64,000 bases of DNA, from positions 1,116,001 through 1,180,000 of the forward strand of contig NZ_CP009632.1 in assembly GCF_000959445.1 (NCBI RefSeq). The letters are read 5' to 3'. The stretch comes from Burkholderia vietnamiensis LMG 10929 (GTDB lineage: Bacteria; Pseudomonadota; Gammaproteobacteria; Burkholderiales; Burkholderiaceae). The position numbers and the translations under genes were made by a program. The notes under the pieces were generated by a model. It saw only the letters and a list, made by a program, of their open reading frames with translations, did not search any database and was not told where the DNA came from. Of this stretch, positions 9,327-18,911 are shown piece by piece. The first letter of the stretch is position 1; every line of letters begins with the position of its first letter.

Positions 9327-10487
9327 ATGAAACAAGCAACTTTTCCGATCCTGACGATCGCGTCGTTGATGGTGGCCGGTGCAGCGCACGCGCAGACGAG
9401 CGTCACGCTGTACGGCACGATCGACACCTCGTTGACGTACGTGAATCACGCCGACGGCAGCAAGAATCTCTGGGCGCTCGGCAACAGCAGCGCGGGCAAC
9501 CTGTCGGGCAGCCGCTGGGGTCTGAAGGGCTCGGAGGACCTCGGTGGCGGCCTCTCGGCGATCTTCCAGCTCGAGAACGGCTTCAATCCGAGCACCGGCG
9601 GTCTCGGCCAGGGCAGCCGCATGTTCGGCCGTCAGGCCTACGTCGGCGTCGCCAGCAATCAGTACGGTTCGCTCACGCTCGGCCGCCAGTACGATCCGCT
9701 GATCGATCTCGTCCAGCCGATCACTGCCGACAACTACTTCGGCAGCGCGTTCGCGACCGCCGGCGACGTCGACAACTACGACAACAGCTTCCGCGTCGAC
9801 AACGCGATCAAGTACACGTCGCCGGTGTTCGCCGGCCTCCAGTTCGCGGCGATGTATTCGCTGGGCGGTGTCGCGGGCAGCACCGGCTCGAAGCAGTCGT
9901 ATTCGGCAGGCGTGTCGTACACCAACGGTCCGCTGAGTCTCGCCGGCGGATACTTCTACGCGGCGAACGCGAACCCGTCCGCGGGCACGCGCACGACATG
10001 GTCGAGCACGTCGGACGGCACGTTCGACGGCGCGATCAACACGGGTTATCAGAGCGCGCATTCGATCGGCATCGCGCGCGTGGCGGGCCAGTACGTGTTC
10101 GGCGCATTCACGGTGGGGGCCGGCTACAGCAATTCGCAGTACCGACGCGACGGCGCCTCGGTGTTCGCGAGCAACGAGCACTACAACACCGCGCAAGGAT
10201 TCCTGAACTATCAGGCGTCGCCGGCGCTGCTGGTCGGCGTGGGCTACAGCTTCACGAAGTCGGGCGGCGACACCGCGGCGAACTATCACCAGGCATCGCT
10301 CGGCGCCGACTACAACCTGTCGAAACGTACGGACGTCTACATGACGGCCGCGTATCAGCATGCCAGCGGCACGACCGCCGACGGAGCCGGCGGCTCGATG
10401 GCGGCAGAGGCTTCGATCGGGTCATACGGCTACAACGGCACGAAGTCCCAGACCATGGTCAATCTGGGACTCCGTCACCGGTTCTGA
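9327..10487 (+). CDS. general porin, OpcP/Burkholderia type
   Basis: A 386-residue outer-membrane porin. A signal peptide (about 22 residues, ending in AHAQ) precedes the family opening SSVTLYG-type strand, here TSVTLYGTIDTSLTYV. Further marks are GSRWGLKGSEDLGGGLSAIFQLENGFN, FGRQAYVGVASNQYGSLTLGRQ and the C-terminal GLRHRF ending in Phe, the usual beta-barrel assembly signal. It should form a trimeric 16-stranded diffusion channel. GAGAGACC precedes the ATG at 9327. It stands alone between gene-free DNA and the decayed adhesin locus. Confidence 0.95.
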   Translation: MKQATFPILTIASLMVAGAAHAQTSVTLYGTIDTSLTYVNHADGSKNLWALGNSSAGNLSGSRWGLKGSEDLGGGLSAIFQLENGFNPSTGGLGQGSRMFGRQAYVGVASNQYGSLTLGRQYDPLIDLVQPITADNYFGSAFATAGDVDNYDNSFRVDNAIKYTSPVFAGLQFAAMYSLGGVAGSTGSKQSYSAGVSYTNGPLSLAGGYFYAANANPSAGTRTTWSSTSDGTFDGAINTGYQSAHSIGIARVAGQYVFGAFTVGAGYSNSQYRRDGASVFASNEHYNTAQGFLNYQASPALLVGVGYSFTKSGGDTAANYHQASLGADYNLSKRTDVYMTAAYQHASGTTADGAGGSMAAEASIGSYGYNGTKSQTMVNLGLRHRF

Positions 10488-10527
10488 TCGCCGTCGCGGG
10501 CAGCCGGCCGCGTCGGCGCCCGCAGTC

Positions 10528-11059
10528 TCACTGCGCGTGCAGCGATATCTCGACGCGCCGGTTGCGCGCGCGCCCTTCTTGCATATCGTTCGACGCGACC
10601 GGGTTCGCTGGCCCGTGCGCCGCGGCCGCGAACGCGTCGGCCTGCAGTCCATGCTCGCGCAAGTACGCCGCGACGGCGTCGGCGCGACGCTTCGACAACG
10701 CCTGGTTATGCGCGGCCGAGCCGGTCGAGTCGGTATAGCCGTCCACGTCCACGCGGGCGAAATGCATGTCGCGATGATGGTTCAGCAACGCGCCGAGCGC
10801 GGCGCGTGCGGCCGGCGTCAGAACGGCCGAGTCGGTTGCGAAATAGGCGTCTCCGGTGAGCGTGACCTTCTCGGCCGGCGCCGGTGCAGTACGGCGTCGT
10901 CGAATCGACCACGCGCACGGGTTCGCTGCCGCACATGCGCGTCGCGACCTTCATGCAGGTCTTCTCGCTCGACAGGAAGCCGTGGCAATCGACACGGAAC
11001 GTCTTGATGCCGTCCCGCGACTGCCGTTCATAGGCGTTGAACGTAGGCCCCGACGCGGT
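10528..11059 (-). pseudogene. OmpA-family lipoprotein/porin, frameshifted remnant
   Basis: Two frames together spell an OmpA-like protein. The upstream frame reads FNAYERQSRDGIKTFRVDC then KTCMKVATRMCGSEPVRVVD. Near 10885-10895 the frame shifts and continues APAPAEKVTLTGDAYFATD, then the peptidoglycan-binding core DGYTDSTGSAAHNQALSKRRADAVAAYL and NRRVEISLHAQ. An in-frame stop at 11060-11062 cuts off the N-terminus, so no signal peptide remains. Intact family members are secreted and anchor the outer membrane to peptidoglycan. With a frameshift and a lost start this copy is almost certainly dead. It lies next to the equally broken autotransporter. Confidence 0.8.
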
Positions 11060-11171
11060 TCACGTAAAGCTCCGCAAATGCGAGGGGCGCGGCCGCATGC
11101 GCGTGCGATGGTGTTCGGGGTGCGACGCGGCATGCGTCGGCCGTGCGTGCCGGCGCATGCCGCTGCGCCGC

Positions 11172-11765
11172 TTACTTCCACTGATACAGCATGCCCGCGC
11201 CGACCACGCGCTGGCTGCCGGCAAAACCGACGTTGACCGTCGCCTTCAGGTTCTCCGTGATGCGCGCCTGCACGCCGACTGCCATGGCTTTCCGGCCCTG
11301 GAACGTCGCCGTGCCGCCCCCCATCGCGAAGCTCGAATCGCGGTCCATGTGCGGAATCGACGCCATCCCGGCCGTCGCGGCGATCCCTCGCGCGCCATCG
11401 AATCGGTCTGCTGGATCGGCCGCTGCATCTGCGTGAGCTGGTTGTTCACCGTGTTCAGCGATTGCGTGAACTGGTTCGATACGGCATTCAGCTGATTTAC
11501 GTTCACCGCGTCGGTGCCTTGCGTACCGGCCGCGACGTTCACCACCTGCCGCGCCGAATCCGCCGAGCCGACCGCGACGACGTTCGAGCGGCCGCCGTCG
11601 TTGCTGCCCGCGCCGAGCGCCGTCGAGTCGTTGCCCGACGCCGTCGAACTGTTGCCGACCGCCGTGCTGTTCGAGCCCGACGCAACCGAGCCCGAGCAAC
11701 CGGCCGACGAATTCGAACCGCTCGCCCCCGGGCGGCACGTTGCCGCCGGCCGGATTCGACGTGTA
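11172..11765 (-). pseudogene. trimeric autotransporter adhesin (YadA-type), C-terminal remnant
   Basis: The 3' end encodes an intact YadA-type anchor: GIAATAGMASIPHMD, then KAMAVGVQARITENLKATVNVG and the final GAGMLYQWK. Before it, in a different frame, are stalk and head sequences: ADSARQVVNVAAGTQGTDAVNVNQLNAV and left-handed head repeats such as STAVGNSSTASGNDSTAL. The frame changes near 11385-11400. Intact trimeric adhesins are usually over 1000 residues with an N-terminal extended signal peptide; here most of the passenger and the signal are missing and the frame runs into a CHASE2 fragment. The remnant cannot make an adhesin. Confidence 0.82.
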
Positions 11766-12005
11766 GGAGCCGTGCGCGCTGGCGCTGTCGATCGCGATCA
11801 GCACGATCTTGTGCGGCGACGGCCGCAGCAGCAGTAGCCGCTGCACGATGTCGAAGAACAGGAGATCGGCGCGGCGCAGCACGCCGGACGCGCTCAGCGA
11901 CACGCACACCAGCAGCACGAACGCGCCCATCACGATGCATTCGCGGATGAAGCCGGCGGGCAAGTGTGCGTCGTCGCCGCGCATCAGAGGCGGCTCGTCA
12001 TGCAT
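11766..12005 (-). pseudogene. CHASE2-domain protein, N-terminal fragment fused to adhesin remnant
   Basis: About 80 codons from an ATG at 12005: a hydrophobic segment (IVMGAFVLLVCVSLSASGV) followed by RRADLLFFDIVQRLL and SPHKIVLIAIDSAS, the start of a CHASE2 extracellular sensor domain. Such domains normally belong to membrane adenylate cyclases, kinases or diguanylate cyclases of 600 residues or more. The sequence breaks off after SASAHGSYTS and joins autotransporter DNA; the frame stays open to the adhesin's stop at 11172, but the intervening residues are out-of-frame adhesin sequence. This looks like a deletion junction. Confidence 0.72.
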
Positions 12006-12115
12006 GCGCGTGGCACAGCGGCAGCTCACTCGCACTCGAGTCCGACCGGCGTCAGCCGGGCCGGCGACACCGGCTCGGCGGGCTGACGCAACGCCGCCGC
12101 GCCGCCGTGAGCGCG

Positions 12116-12803
12116 CTACGACGACACCGCTTCGAGGCGATAGCCGTGCGTATAGACGACACTGAGCCGCACGCCGTTTCCGGGCAGCGCTCGAGCTTCT
12201 GCCGCAGCCGGTAGATGTGCGTATCGAGCGTGCGCGACTCCGGATCGAGCTCGCGCCCCCACGTGCTCATGCAGACCAGCTTGCGCGACAGCAGCTTGCC
12301 GACGTTGTTGAAGAACAGTTCGGCGAGATCGAATTCCTTCGGCGTCAGCTTGATCGGCGCACCGCGCAGCGTGATCGTGCGCTCGCGCGGATCGAGCAGG
12401 TAGTCGCCGGCTGCGATCGCGCCGCAGCGGTCGGTAGCGCGCCGAGCGCATCAGCAACGCGTTCACGCGGCTGGCGAGTTCGGCGACGCGAAACGGCTTC
12501 GCGATGTAGTCGTTCGCGCCCGCATCCATCGCGAGCACGATCTCGTCTTCCAGCGTCTTGCTCGTCACGAACAGCACGGCGGGCGAGGCGCCCAGCGTGC
12601 GGCGGATCCAGTACAGCACTTCGAAGCCGCTCATGCCCGGCAGCAGCCAGTCCAGGATCACGAGGTCGAACGGCTCGGCGCGCAGCAGCCGCTGCGCCTC
12701 CTGGCCGTCGGCCGCTTCGATCACCTCATGACCGAGCGGCTCCACTACCCGCGCGGCGCGCCTTCGCATGAACGGGATCATCTTCGACTATCAACACACG
12801 CAT
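12116..12803 (-). pseudogene. OmpR/PhoB-type response regulator, three frameshifts
   Basis: Starting at ATG 12803, MRVLIVEDDPVHAKARRA is in one frame; near 12745-12760 the frame shifts and continues RVVEPLGHEVIEAADGQEAQ, LVILDWLLPGMSGFEVL and the KPFRVAELASRVNALL segment. Near 12420-12435 it shifts again into the winged-helix DNA-binding domain (LTPKEFDLAELFFNNVGKLL, DTHIYRLRQKLE). Near 12175-12190 a third shift restores RLSVVYTHGYRLEAVSS before the stop at 12116. The ancestral protein is a full-length OmpR-type regulator of about 228 residues. It lies directly before the CHASE2 and adhesin remnants, whose expression it may once have controlled. Confidence 0.85.
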
Positions 12804-14550
12804 CAGCGGTCATCCTCGTCATCGGCGGACGAGCGACCTGGCCGTCGTCGCTTCGCCGCGGGCACGACATCGTATGGGATACGTATGGGATACGAACGAA
12901 TCATGCGCGTACGGTGCAGAGCCAAACAGCGCGCGCGTCCGCGCCCACGCTCATGGCGGTTCGCATTCGTCGCGCTACCTCGCGCGACCGGTAGGTACGG
13001 CGCGAATGGTCCAGCAGGCCCGTTATGGGCGTTCCACGGGGCTCTCAGCATCGGGATGCTCATGGTTGCAGTGCCTTCATCGGGCTGCATGTGTTTCGGT
13101 GGTACCGGATGGAATCGGCCGCGTCGCGCAGCCGGTTTCGCGGCAAACGTTTGCGTCCGGAACACTCACGAGCAATTTTTTTCCGATCCGAACGATCCGC
13201 CGACGCTGTAGTCGTTGGCGAGCCAAAAGCCGGGCGGATTTTCGCATGAGGGTAATGGTTGTCATGTGACGACAGATGTTTGAGCGCAACAGCCATACAT
13301 GCTCAGCCGGCGTGCTTCGCGGACGCCCTCGCGCCTCATTGGATCGCCGCAGCCGAAGGCGGCGATCATGCGATGGCACGCCGCCGGCCCGCGTCATCAC
13401 ACCGATGCGCGTGCAACGCCGGATTCCGCCGGACGACGCCATTAAGTCGCCGAACGAACGCATGCCGACCGGCGCCACGGGTTGGTTCGCGCCAGCGACG
13501 TCGCGACACCCACCGCTGAGCCGACGCACGCGCTGCGTGCTCGCGAACACCGACAGCCACGACCGGTTCGATCTGTCCCGCACATCGATCCGCCGAGTTC
13601 GCCATGTTCATTTCTTTTCATGCCGCGCGACTCACGAAACGTCGCGCGCGACCGCCGCCTGATGAACCGCGCGACCGGCGATCGACGCAAGTTCACTCAC
13701 CCATTTTTCATTCCGGCATCCCACTATTTTCCAGTTTTTCCACAACATTCAGTGATTGACCGCATGACCACGACATCACATTTATAAACTGACTTTATTT
13801 AACTATTTCTGTCTTTCTGCTGTGTCAAACTCTCGTCCGGTTCCGCGTCCTTTCTTTCGTTTTCCGCGTCAGTGCGTTCGAAGGATAGGCGGCTCGCAAC
13901 GGCCCTCGTGCCTACGGTCGTCGCAGCCCCGGAATCCCAGACTCTGGGAACATAAGTACGCGATGTCACATCGAGCGCCGAGCGCAACAAAGCGCCGCTT
14001 CGACCGTTGAATTTCGCGTGGAATACCAGTTGATTGGCCAAACCGGTTCCACTGCTTCGAGGCTAGTTTGCAGGCATTCCAGCTCGCAAACCTTTGCCCG
14101 AGCGGACGAAATGTTTTCCCGGCCGGACGATATTTACATTCATACAATCGCGCATCGCGACGGATGCCGAGTGTGAACGCTTTTTTTACGCCCAATAAAT
14201 ACAATGCCCGCTCACGGAGACGATAAAACGATGAATTCGATCTGCAATGCGTACGGAGTCCCGCACGACAAAATCCGCTTCAATCCATCGTTCGGGCCAA
14301 TTCGATTTCCATTCGCCGGATTCGGAAATAACGACCGGTATTCAGCGGACGTGGCGGCACGGTTTTTGTCGATCCGTTCGCGATTGCTCCGCGCAGCGCC
14401 GCGCGTGCCGTGCGCTGTCAATCAAGTCCACACGGATCGCACGGAATCGTTACCGCGGCGCGCGCCCTCGACCTATAATTTTTCGCAATAATCGCGCACA
14501 TAGATGCATCGAGCCAGCCCAGGCCAACCCTCTCCAACGCGCTCGCAACC
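12804..14550. other. 1.75-kb gene-free region
   Basis: No convincing gene on either strand. There is a short direct repeat of GTATGGGATAC at about 12870-12890. From about 13680 the DNA becomes AT-richer, which probably marks decayed sequence and, near the right end, the promoter of the response regulator at 14551. No transposase, integrase or phage sequence was recognised. Confidence 0.5.
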
Positions 14551-15375
14551 ATGCCATCCCGTTCGTCCAGTCCGGCGTCGCTCCGCGCCACGCCTGAGCT
14601 CGTCGGCGCACATATTCTCGTCGTCGACGATCGCCCGAACGACCTGCGGCTCCTGACCGAGATCCTGCGCTCAGCGCGGTGCCGGATCAGCGTCGCGTTC
14701 GACGGCCTGCAGGCGTATCACCGCGCGCAGGCGATCGTGCCCGACCTGATCCTGATGGACGTCCGGATGCCGCGCATGGACGGCTTCGCCGCGTGCCGGC
14801 TGCTGGCGTCGACGCCCGACACGCAGAACATTCCGGTCATCATCCTGACGGCCGCCGGCGATCTCGACGATCGCATCGCGGGCCTCGAGACGGGCGCGCT
14901 CGACTACATCGTGAAGCCGTTCGAGCCGGCCGAGGTGATCGCCCGAATCCGCAATCACCTGAAACGCGCGCGGCGCAGCCAGCCGTTCGCGCATCTGCCC
15001 GAGCTGCCCGATCACCCGGACACCGCGCTGGTGCGCGCGGCCAGCGACATCCTGCTGCGCGAACTGCGCAACCCGCCGACGCTGGACGAACTCGCGCGGC
15101 AGGTCGGCACCCATGAGAAGCGGCTGTCGCGCGTGTTCCGCGATCATCTCGGGCAGACCGTATTCGAATATCTGCGCGACACGCGGCTGCGCGCGGCGCA
15201 GCACTTCCTCGCCGCGACGTCGATGGGCATCGGCGACATCGCCGAGGAGATCGGCTTTTCGACGCCCGGCAACTTCGCGACGGCGTTCCGCGAACGCTTC
15301 GGCGTCACGCCGTCCGACTGGCGCCGCCAGCGCCCGACGGTCGATGCGCAGCCGCCGTCGCATGACCATGCGTAG
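14551..15375 (+). CDS. response regulator, receiver + AraC-type HTH
   Basis: A 274-residue protein. Residues about 20-140 form a receiver domain: acidic pocket VVDD, phosphoacceptor Asp70 in LILMDVRMPRMDGF, and KPF near residue 130. The C-terminal 100 residues form an AraC-type double helix-turn-helix (LDELARQVGTHEKRLSRVFR, MGIGDIAEEIGFSTPGNFATAFRERFGVTPSDWRR). This is less common than OmpR or NarL outputs. Its last 14 bases overlap the start of the sensor kinase, so the two are translationally coupled partners. Targets are unknown; the sugar ABC operon begins on the opposite strand downstream of the kinase. Confidence 0.93.
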   Translation: MPSRSSSPASLRATPELVGAHILVVDDRPNDLRLLTEILRSARCRISVAFDGLQAYHRAQAIVPDLILMDVRMPRMDGFAACRLLASTPDTQNIPVIILTAAGDLDDRIAGLETGALDYIVKPFEPAEVIARIRNHLKRARRSQPFAHLPELPDHPDTALVRAASDILLRELRNPPTLDELARQVGTHEKRLSRVFRDHLGQTVFEYLRDTRLRAAQHFLAATSMGIGDIAEEIGFSTPGNFATAFRERFGVTPSDWRRQRPTVDAQPPSHDHA

Positions 15376-17722
15376 GCGCGGCGCGTCGGCCGCGTATGCG
15401 TTCGGGCTGCTCGTGCGGCTCGTGCTGGCGCTGCTCGCCGCATACGCCGCGCCCGCGGCCGCGGCCGACGACAACCCCGCGCGGCTCGAGGCAGTGGCGT
15501 TGCTCGAGGATCCGGGCGCGGCGCTGTCGGCGAGCGAGGTCGCGACGCGGGTGGCCGAGCGTCAACGTCGCGCTGCCGAGCCGGCGCGGCCGTCGTTCAA
15601 CATCGAATTCTCGCGTTCCGCGTGGTGGGTCGGCGCAACGCTCGTGAACCGCGCGGCGACCCGCCAGCCGATGGTGCTGGCGATACGCGACGCGCGCGTC
15701 GATCGCGCCGACTTCTATGTCGAACACGGCGGCCAATGGACGCTCGCCGGCCGCTTCCCGGCCCGCGACGGCAGCCTGGGCGAACCGGTGTCGCGATATC
15801 CGGTGCTCGCCGCGACACTGGACGCCGGCGAACGGCTGCCGGTGCTGGTGCGCGTCACGTCGCGCAAGGAACTGAAGCTCGCGCCGAGCGCATTCACGCG
15901 CGACGCGTGGCATGCGTACGAGCTGCGCGCGGCGATGTGGGACTTCGGCTTTCTCGGCGGGCTGCTCGCGCTCATGTGGTGTGCGCTGCTGATCGGCTTC
16001 TTCTCGCGCAGCGGCACGTTCGCGGTGCTCGCGCTGCTGGCGCTCGGCACCGCGCTGTTCGAGGCGACCTACCGCGGCTACACCGCGCTGTACCTGTGGC
16101 CCGGTGCGTACGAATGGTCGGCGCGCGCGGAAATGGTGTCCGTGTATCTGTCGCTCGCATGCTTCATCGCGTTCATTCTGCTGATCGCCGATCGCGAAAA
16201 GACCGGCATGCCGATGCGCGCGGCGTACCTGGTGTTCCTCGCATTCGAATGCGTCGGGATGGCCGGCGCCGCGTGCGGCGATCTGCTGACGTTCACGTGG
16301 CTCAGCCTGCGGGTGAACGCGGCGCTCGCGGTGATGAACATCAGCCTCGCGCTGATCCTCGCGTTCCGCCGCACGCCGACCGCGCGCGTGATGCTGATCG
16401 CGATCTCGTTCGCTGGATTCAACATGCTGATCCGCGTGCTCGACGCGCGCGGCGCGATTCCCGGTTGGCTGCCGTGGCTCCGATCCGACATCTATCCGAA
16501 CCCGGTGATCGCGATCATCGGCCTCGCCACGCACCTGCTCGTGCTCGCCGCGTGGATCAACCACGTGGGCCGTCAGCGTACCGAAGCGCGCAAGCGCCTC
16601 GAGCACTGGCAACTCACCGAACAGGACCGCCTGCGCGACGAGGTCGCGAAGCGCACGGTCGCCCTCAACGACGCGCTGCAGGAAGTCAAGACGCACATGC
16701 AGCAGAAGATCGAGACGCTCGGCTACGTCAGCCACGACCTGCGCGCGCCGCTGTCGACCATCCACGGCTACGCGAAGCTGCTGCTGCAAACCGCGACGCC
16801 CGGCCAGGCGCGCCTGATCCGCTCGATCGACCGCAGCATCCGCTACCAGCTCACGCTGATCGACGAATTGCTGCAGTACACGCGCGCCGAGCTGCAGCCG
16901 CTCGGCATTGCGCCGGACGCGACCGACCTGCCCGGCCTGCTCGACGACATCGGCGACTACGCGCTCGCGCTGTGTGCGCAGCAGAACAACCGCTTCGACT
17001 ACCGGCCGCTGACGCCGTTGCCGCGCAAGCTGACGATCGACGGCATCCGGCTGCAGCAGGTGCTGCTCAACCTGCTGTCGAATGCGTCGAAGTTCACGCG
17101 CGACGGCACGGTCACGCTGTCGATCGGCGCGTACCGGCAAGCGGGCGCGTGGCGGCTGGTGTTCGAAGTCGCCGACACGGGCATCGGCATCGAGCTCGAC
17201 CAGACGACCGACATCTTCCGCGCGTATCAGCAGGTGCAGGCCGTGAACGGCGGGACCGGCCTCGGCTTGTTCATCGCGCAGCGGATCGTCGGCGCGATGA
17301 ACGGCGAGCTGGCCGTATCGAGCCAGCCGGGCGTGGGCACGTCGTTCACGTTTCAGATCGTCGCACCGGCGCTCGGGCATGCGTTGATCCCGGCGTCCGC
17401 GCTCGCGCGCACCGTGCAGCCAGCGGAACAGATCGACCTGCTCGCCGATGCGCGCGGGATGCGCTGTCCGCCCGACGATGCACTCGATGAACTGATCGTG
17501 CTGGCCGGCGAGGGCCGCCTCACCGATATCGAGGAATGGCTTGGACAGCATGCGCCCGCGCCGCGACATGCCGCGTTCGTGCATGCCGTGCGGGAGCGGC
17601 TCGACACGCTCGACCTGCAAGCGATCGAACGCCTGGCCGCAGCGCTGAAGCATACGGGCATCGTGGATGCACCGAGTGCGCCGTCGCTCGACGCGGAGCC
17701 GGATCTGGCCGGGCCGGCCTGA
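15362..17722 (+). CDS. 7TM-DISM sensor histidine kinase
   Basis: A 786-residue membrane kinase. A signal-like hydrophobic segment (residues about 15-38) is followed by a periplasmic 7TMR-DISMED2-type beta-sandwich domain (about 40-195), seven hydrophobic segments (about 200-395), a short coiled coil and a kinase core: H-box YVSHDLRAPLSTIHGY with His458, N-box LLNLLSNASKF, G1 DTGIGIE and G2 GGTGLGLFIAQ. About 120 C-terminal residues carry no domain I know. The periplasmic domain of this class is thought to bind carbohydrates or other small ligands. ATG 15362 lies inside the end of the response regulator gene; ATG 15368 is an alternative. Confidence 0.92.
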   Translation: MTMRRRGASAAYAFGLLVRLVLALLAAYAAPAAAADDNPARLEAVALLEDPGAALSASEVATRVAERQRRAAEPARPSFNIEFSRSAWWVGATLVNRAATRQPMVLAIRDARVDRADFYVEHGGQWTLAGRFPARDGSLGEPVSRYPVLAATLDAGERLPVLVRVTSRKELKLAPSAFTRDAWHAYELRAAMWDFGFLGGLLALMWCALLIGFFSRSGTFAVLALLALGTALFEATYRGYTALYLWPGAYEWSARAEMVSVYLSLACFIAFILLIADREKTGMPMRAAYLVFLAFECVGMAGAACGDLLTFTWLSLRVNAALAVMNISLALILAFRRTPTARVMLIAISFAGFNMLIRVLDARGAIPGWLPWLRSDIYPNPVIAIIGLATHLLVLAAWINHVGRQRTEARKRLEHWQLTEQDRLRDEVAKRTVALNDALQEVKTHMQQKIETLGYVSHDLRAPLSTIHGYAKLLLQTATPGQARLIRSIDRSIRYQLTLIDELLQYTRAELQPLGIAPDATDLPGLLDDIGDYALALCAQQNNRFDYRPLTPLPRKLTIDGIRLQQVLLNLLSNASKFTRDGTVTLSIGAYRQAGAWRLVFEVADTGIGIELDQTTDIFRAYQQVQAVNGGTGLGLFIAQRIVGAMNGELAVSSQPGVGTSFTFQIVAPALGHALIPASALARTVQPAEQIDLLADARGMRCPPDDALDELIVLAGEGRLTDIEEWLGQHAPAPRHAAFVHAVRERLDTLDLQAIERLAAALKHTGIVDAPSAPSLDAEPDLAGPA

Positions 17723-17822
17723 TCGCGGTATGCGCGCAGGCCGTCGTCGGGCGGTGTGCGGTGCGAGGCCAGCGCGCCACGCATGCACCCCGCGCCGCCG
17801 CATGGCCCGCACCGCCCTCACG

Positions 17823-18911
17823 CTACAACCGCGGCATCGTCGACACCAGCGCCGCGTCGTCGCCCGGCGCAGCGGCCGCGGGCCGAGCGGTTTCCCGCGT
17901 CGCGCGCTTCGGATCGAGCCCGCTGCCGCCGGTGCGGCGCCGTGCGGCGTGCCGCTCGATGACCCGCTGCAGCAGACAGAACACGCACAGCAGCGCACCG
18001 ATCACGATGCGCGTCCACCACGAGCTCAGCGTGCCGTCGAACGTAATGAGCACCTGAATCGTGCCGAGAATCCCGACGCCGAACACCGAGCCGATCACGT
18101 AGCCCACGCCGCCCGTGAGCAGCGTGCCGCCGATCACGGTCGCAGCGATCGCGTCGAGCTCCATCCCCTGTGCCTGCAGTCCGTAACCGGACAGCACGTA
18201 CAGCGTGAACACCACGCCGCCGAGCGCCGAGCAGAAGCCGCTCAACGCATACACGCCGACTTTCGTGCGCGCGACCGGCAGCCCCATCAGCAACGCCGAG
18301 CGCTCGTTGCCGCCGATCGCGTAGACGTTGCGGCCGAAGCGCGTGAAATGCGCGACGTAGATCGCGCCGGCCAGCGTCGCGAGCGCGATCAGCGCACCGG
18401 CGCTGAGCATGCCGCCGCCGAGCGGCACGCTGATGCCCGCGAGCGCATGGAACGTCGGCTCGTTGATCGTGATCGATTGCGTGGTGATCAGGAAGCACGC
18501 GCCGCGCGCGAGGAACATCCCGGCCAGCGTGACGATGAACGGCTGCAGCCGGAAGTAGTGGATCAGCGCGCCCATCGCCGCGCCGTACAGCGCGCCGAAC
18601 AGCAGCACGATCGGCACGATCGCCCACACCGGCCAATGCAGCCGCTCGGCGCCGACCGCGCACAGGATGGTTGTCAGCGCAACGACGGAGCCGACCGACA
18701 GATCGATGCCGCCCGACACGATCACGAAGGTCATCCCGATCGCGACGATCAGCAGGAACGCGTTGTCGACCAGCAGCCCGGTCAGCACCTGCATGGAGAA
18801 GAAGCCCGTATACATCACGGACCCGAAACCGAACAGCGCCGCGAACAGCGCGATCGTCACGACGATCGGCAGCGTGCGCGGGTCGGTGAGCCGTGCGAGG
18901 AATCGGTTCAT
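17823..18911 (-). CDS. yjfF: sugar ABC transporter permease (YjfF-like)
   Basis: A 362-residue inner-membrane permease of the RbsC/BPD_transp_2 family with about ten hydrophobic segments. The FVIVSGGIDLSVGSVVALTT motif and the IGGNERSALLMGLPVARTK segment are typical. It starts at ATG 18911, overlapping the stop of the other permease by 4 bp (ATGA), and is last in a four-gene operon. Two permeases plus a YtfQ-like binding protein suggest a heterodimeric galactofuranose-type importer as in E. coli YtfQRT-YjfF. The C-terminal tail of about 40 residues, rich in Arg and Ala, is longer than usual. Confidence 0.88.
   Translation of the reverse strand: MNRFLARLTDPRTLPIVVTIALFAALFGFGSVMYTGFFSMQVLTGLLVDNAFLLIVAIGMTFVIVSGGIDLSVGSVVALTTILCAVGAERLHWPVWAIVPIVLLFGALYGAAMGALIHYFRLQPFIVTLAGMFLARGACFLITTQSITINEPTFHALAGISVPLGGGMLSAGALIALATLAGAIYVAHFTRFGRNVYAIGGNERSALLMGLPVARTKVGVYALSGFCSALGGVVFTLYVLSGYGLQAQGMELDAIAATVIGGTLLTGGVGYVIGSVFGVGILGTIQVLITFDGTLSSWWTRIVIGALLCVFCLLQRVIERHAARRRTGGSGLDPKRATRETARPAAAAPGDDAALVSTMPRL

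Noticed and set aside
15305..17998. Very long open frame (nearly 900 codons) on the minus strand opposite the sensor kinase
   Set aside because: It is antisense to a gene with clear kinase motifs; the product is Arg/Gln/His-rich with no domain, typical of GC-rich shadow frames.
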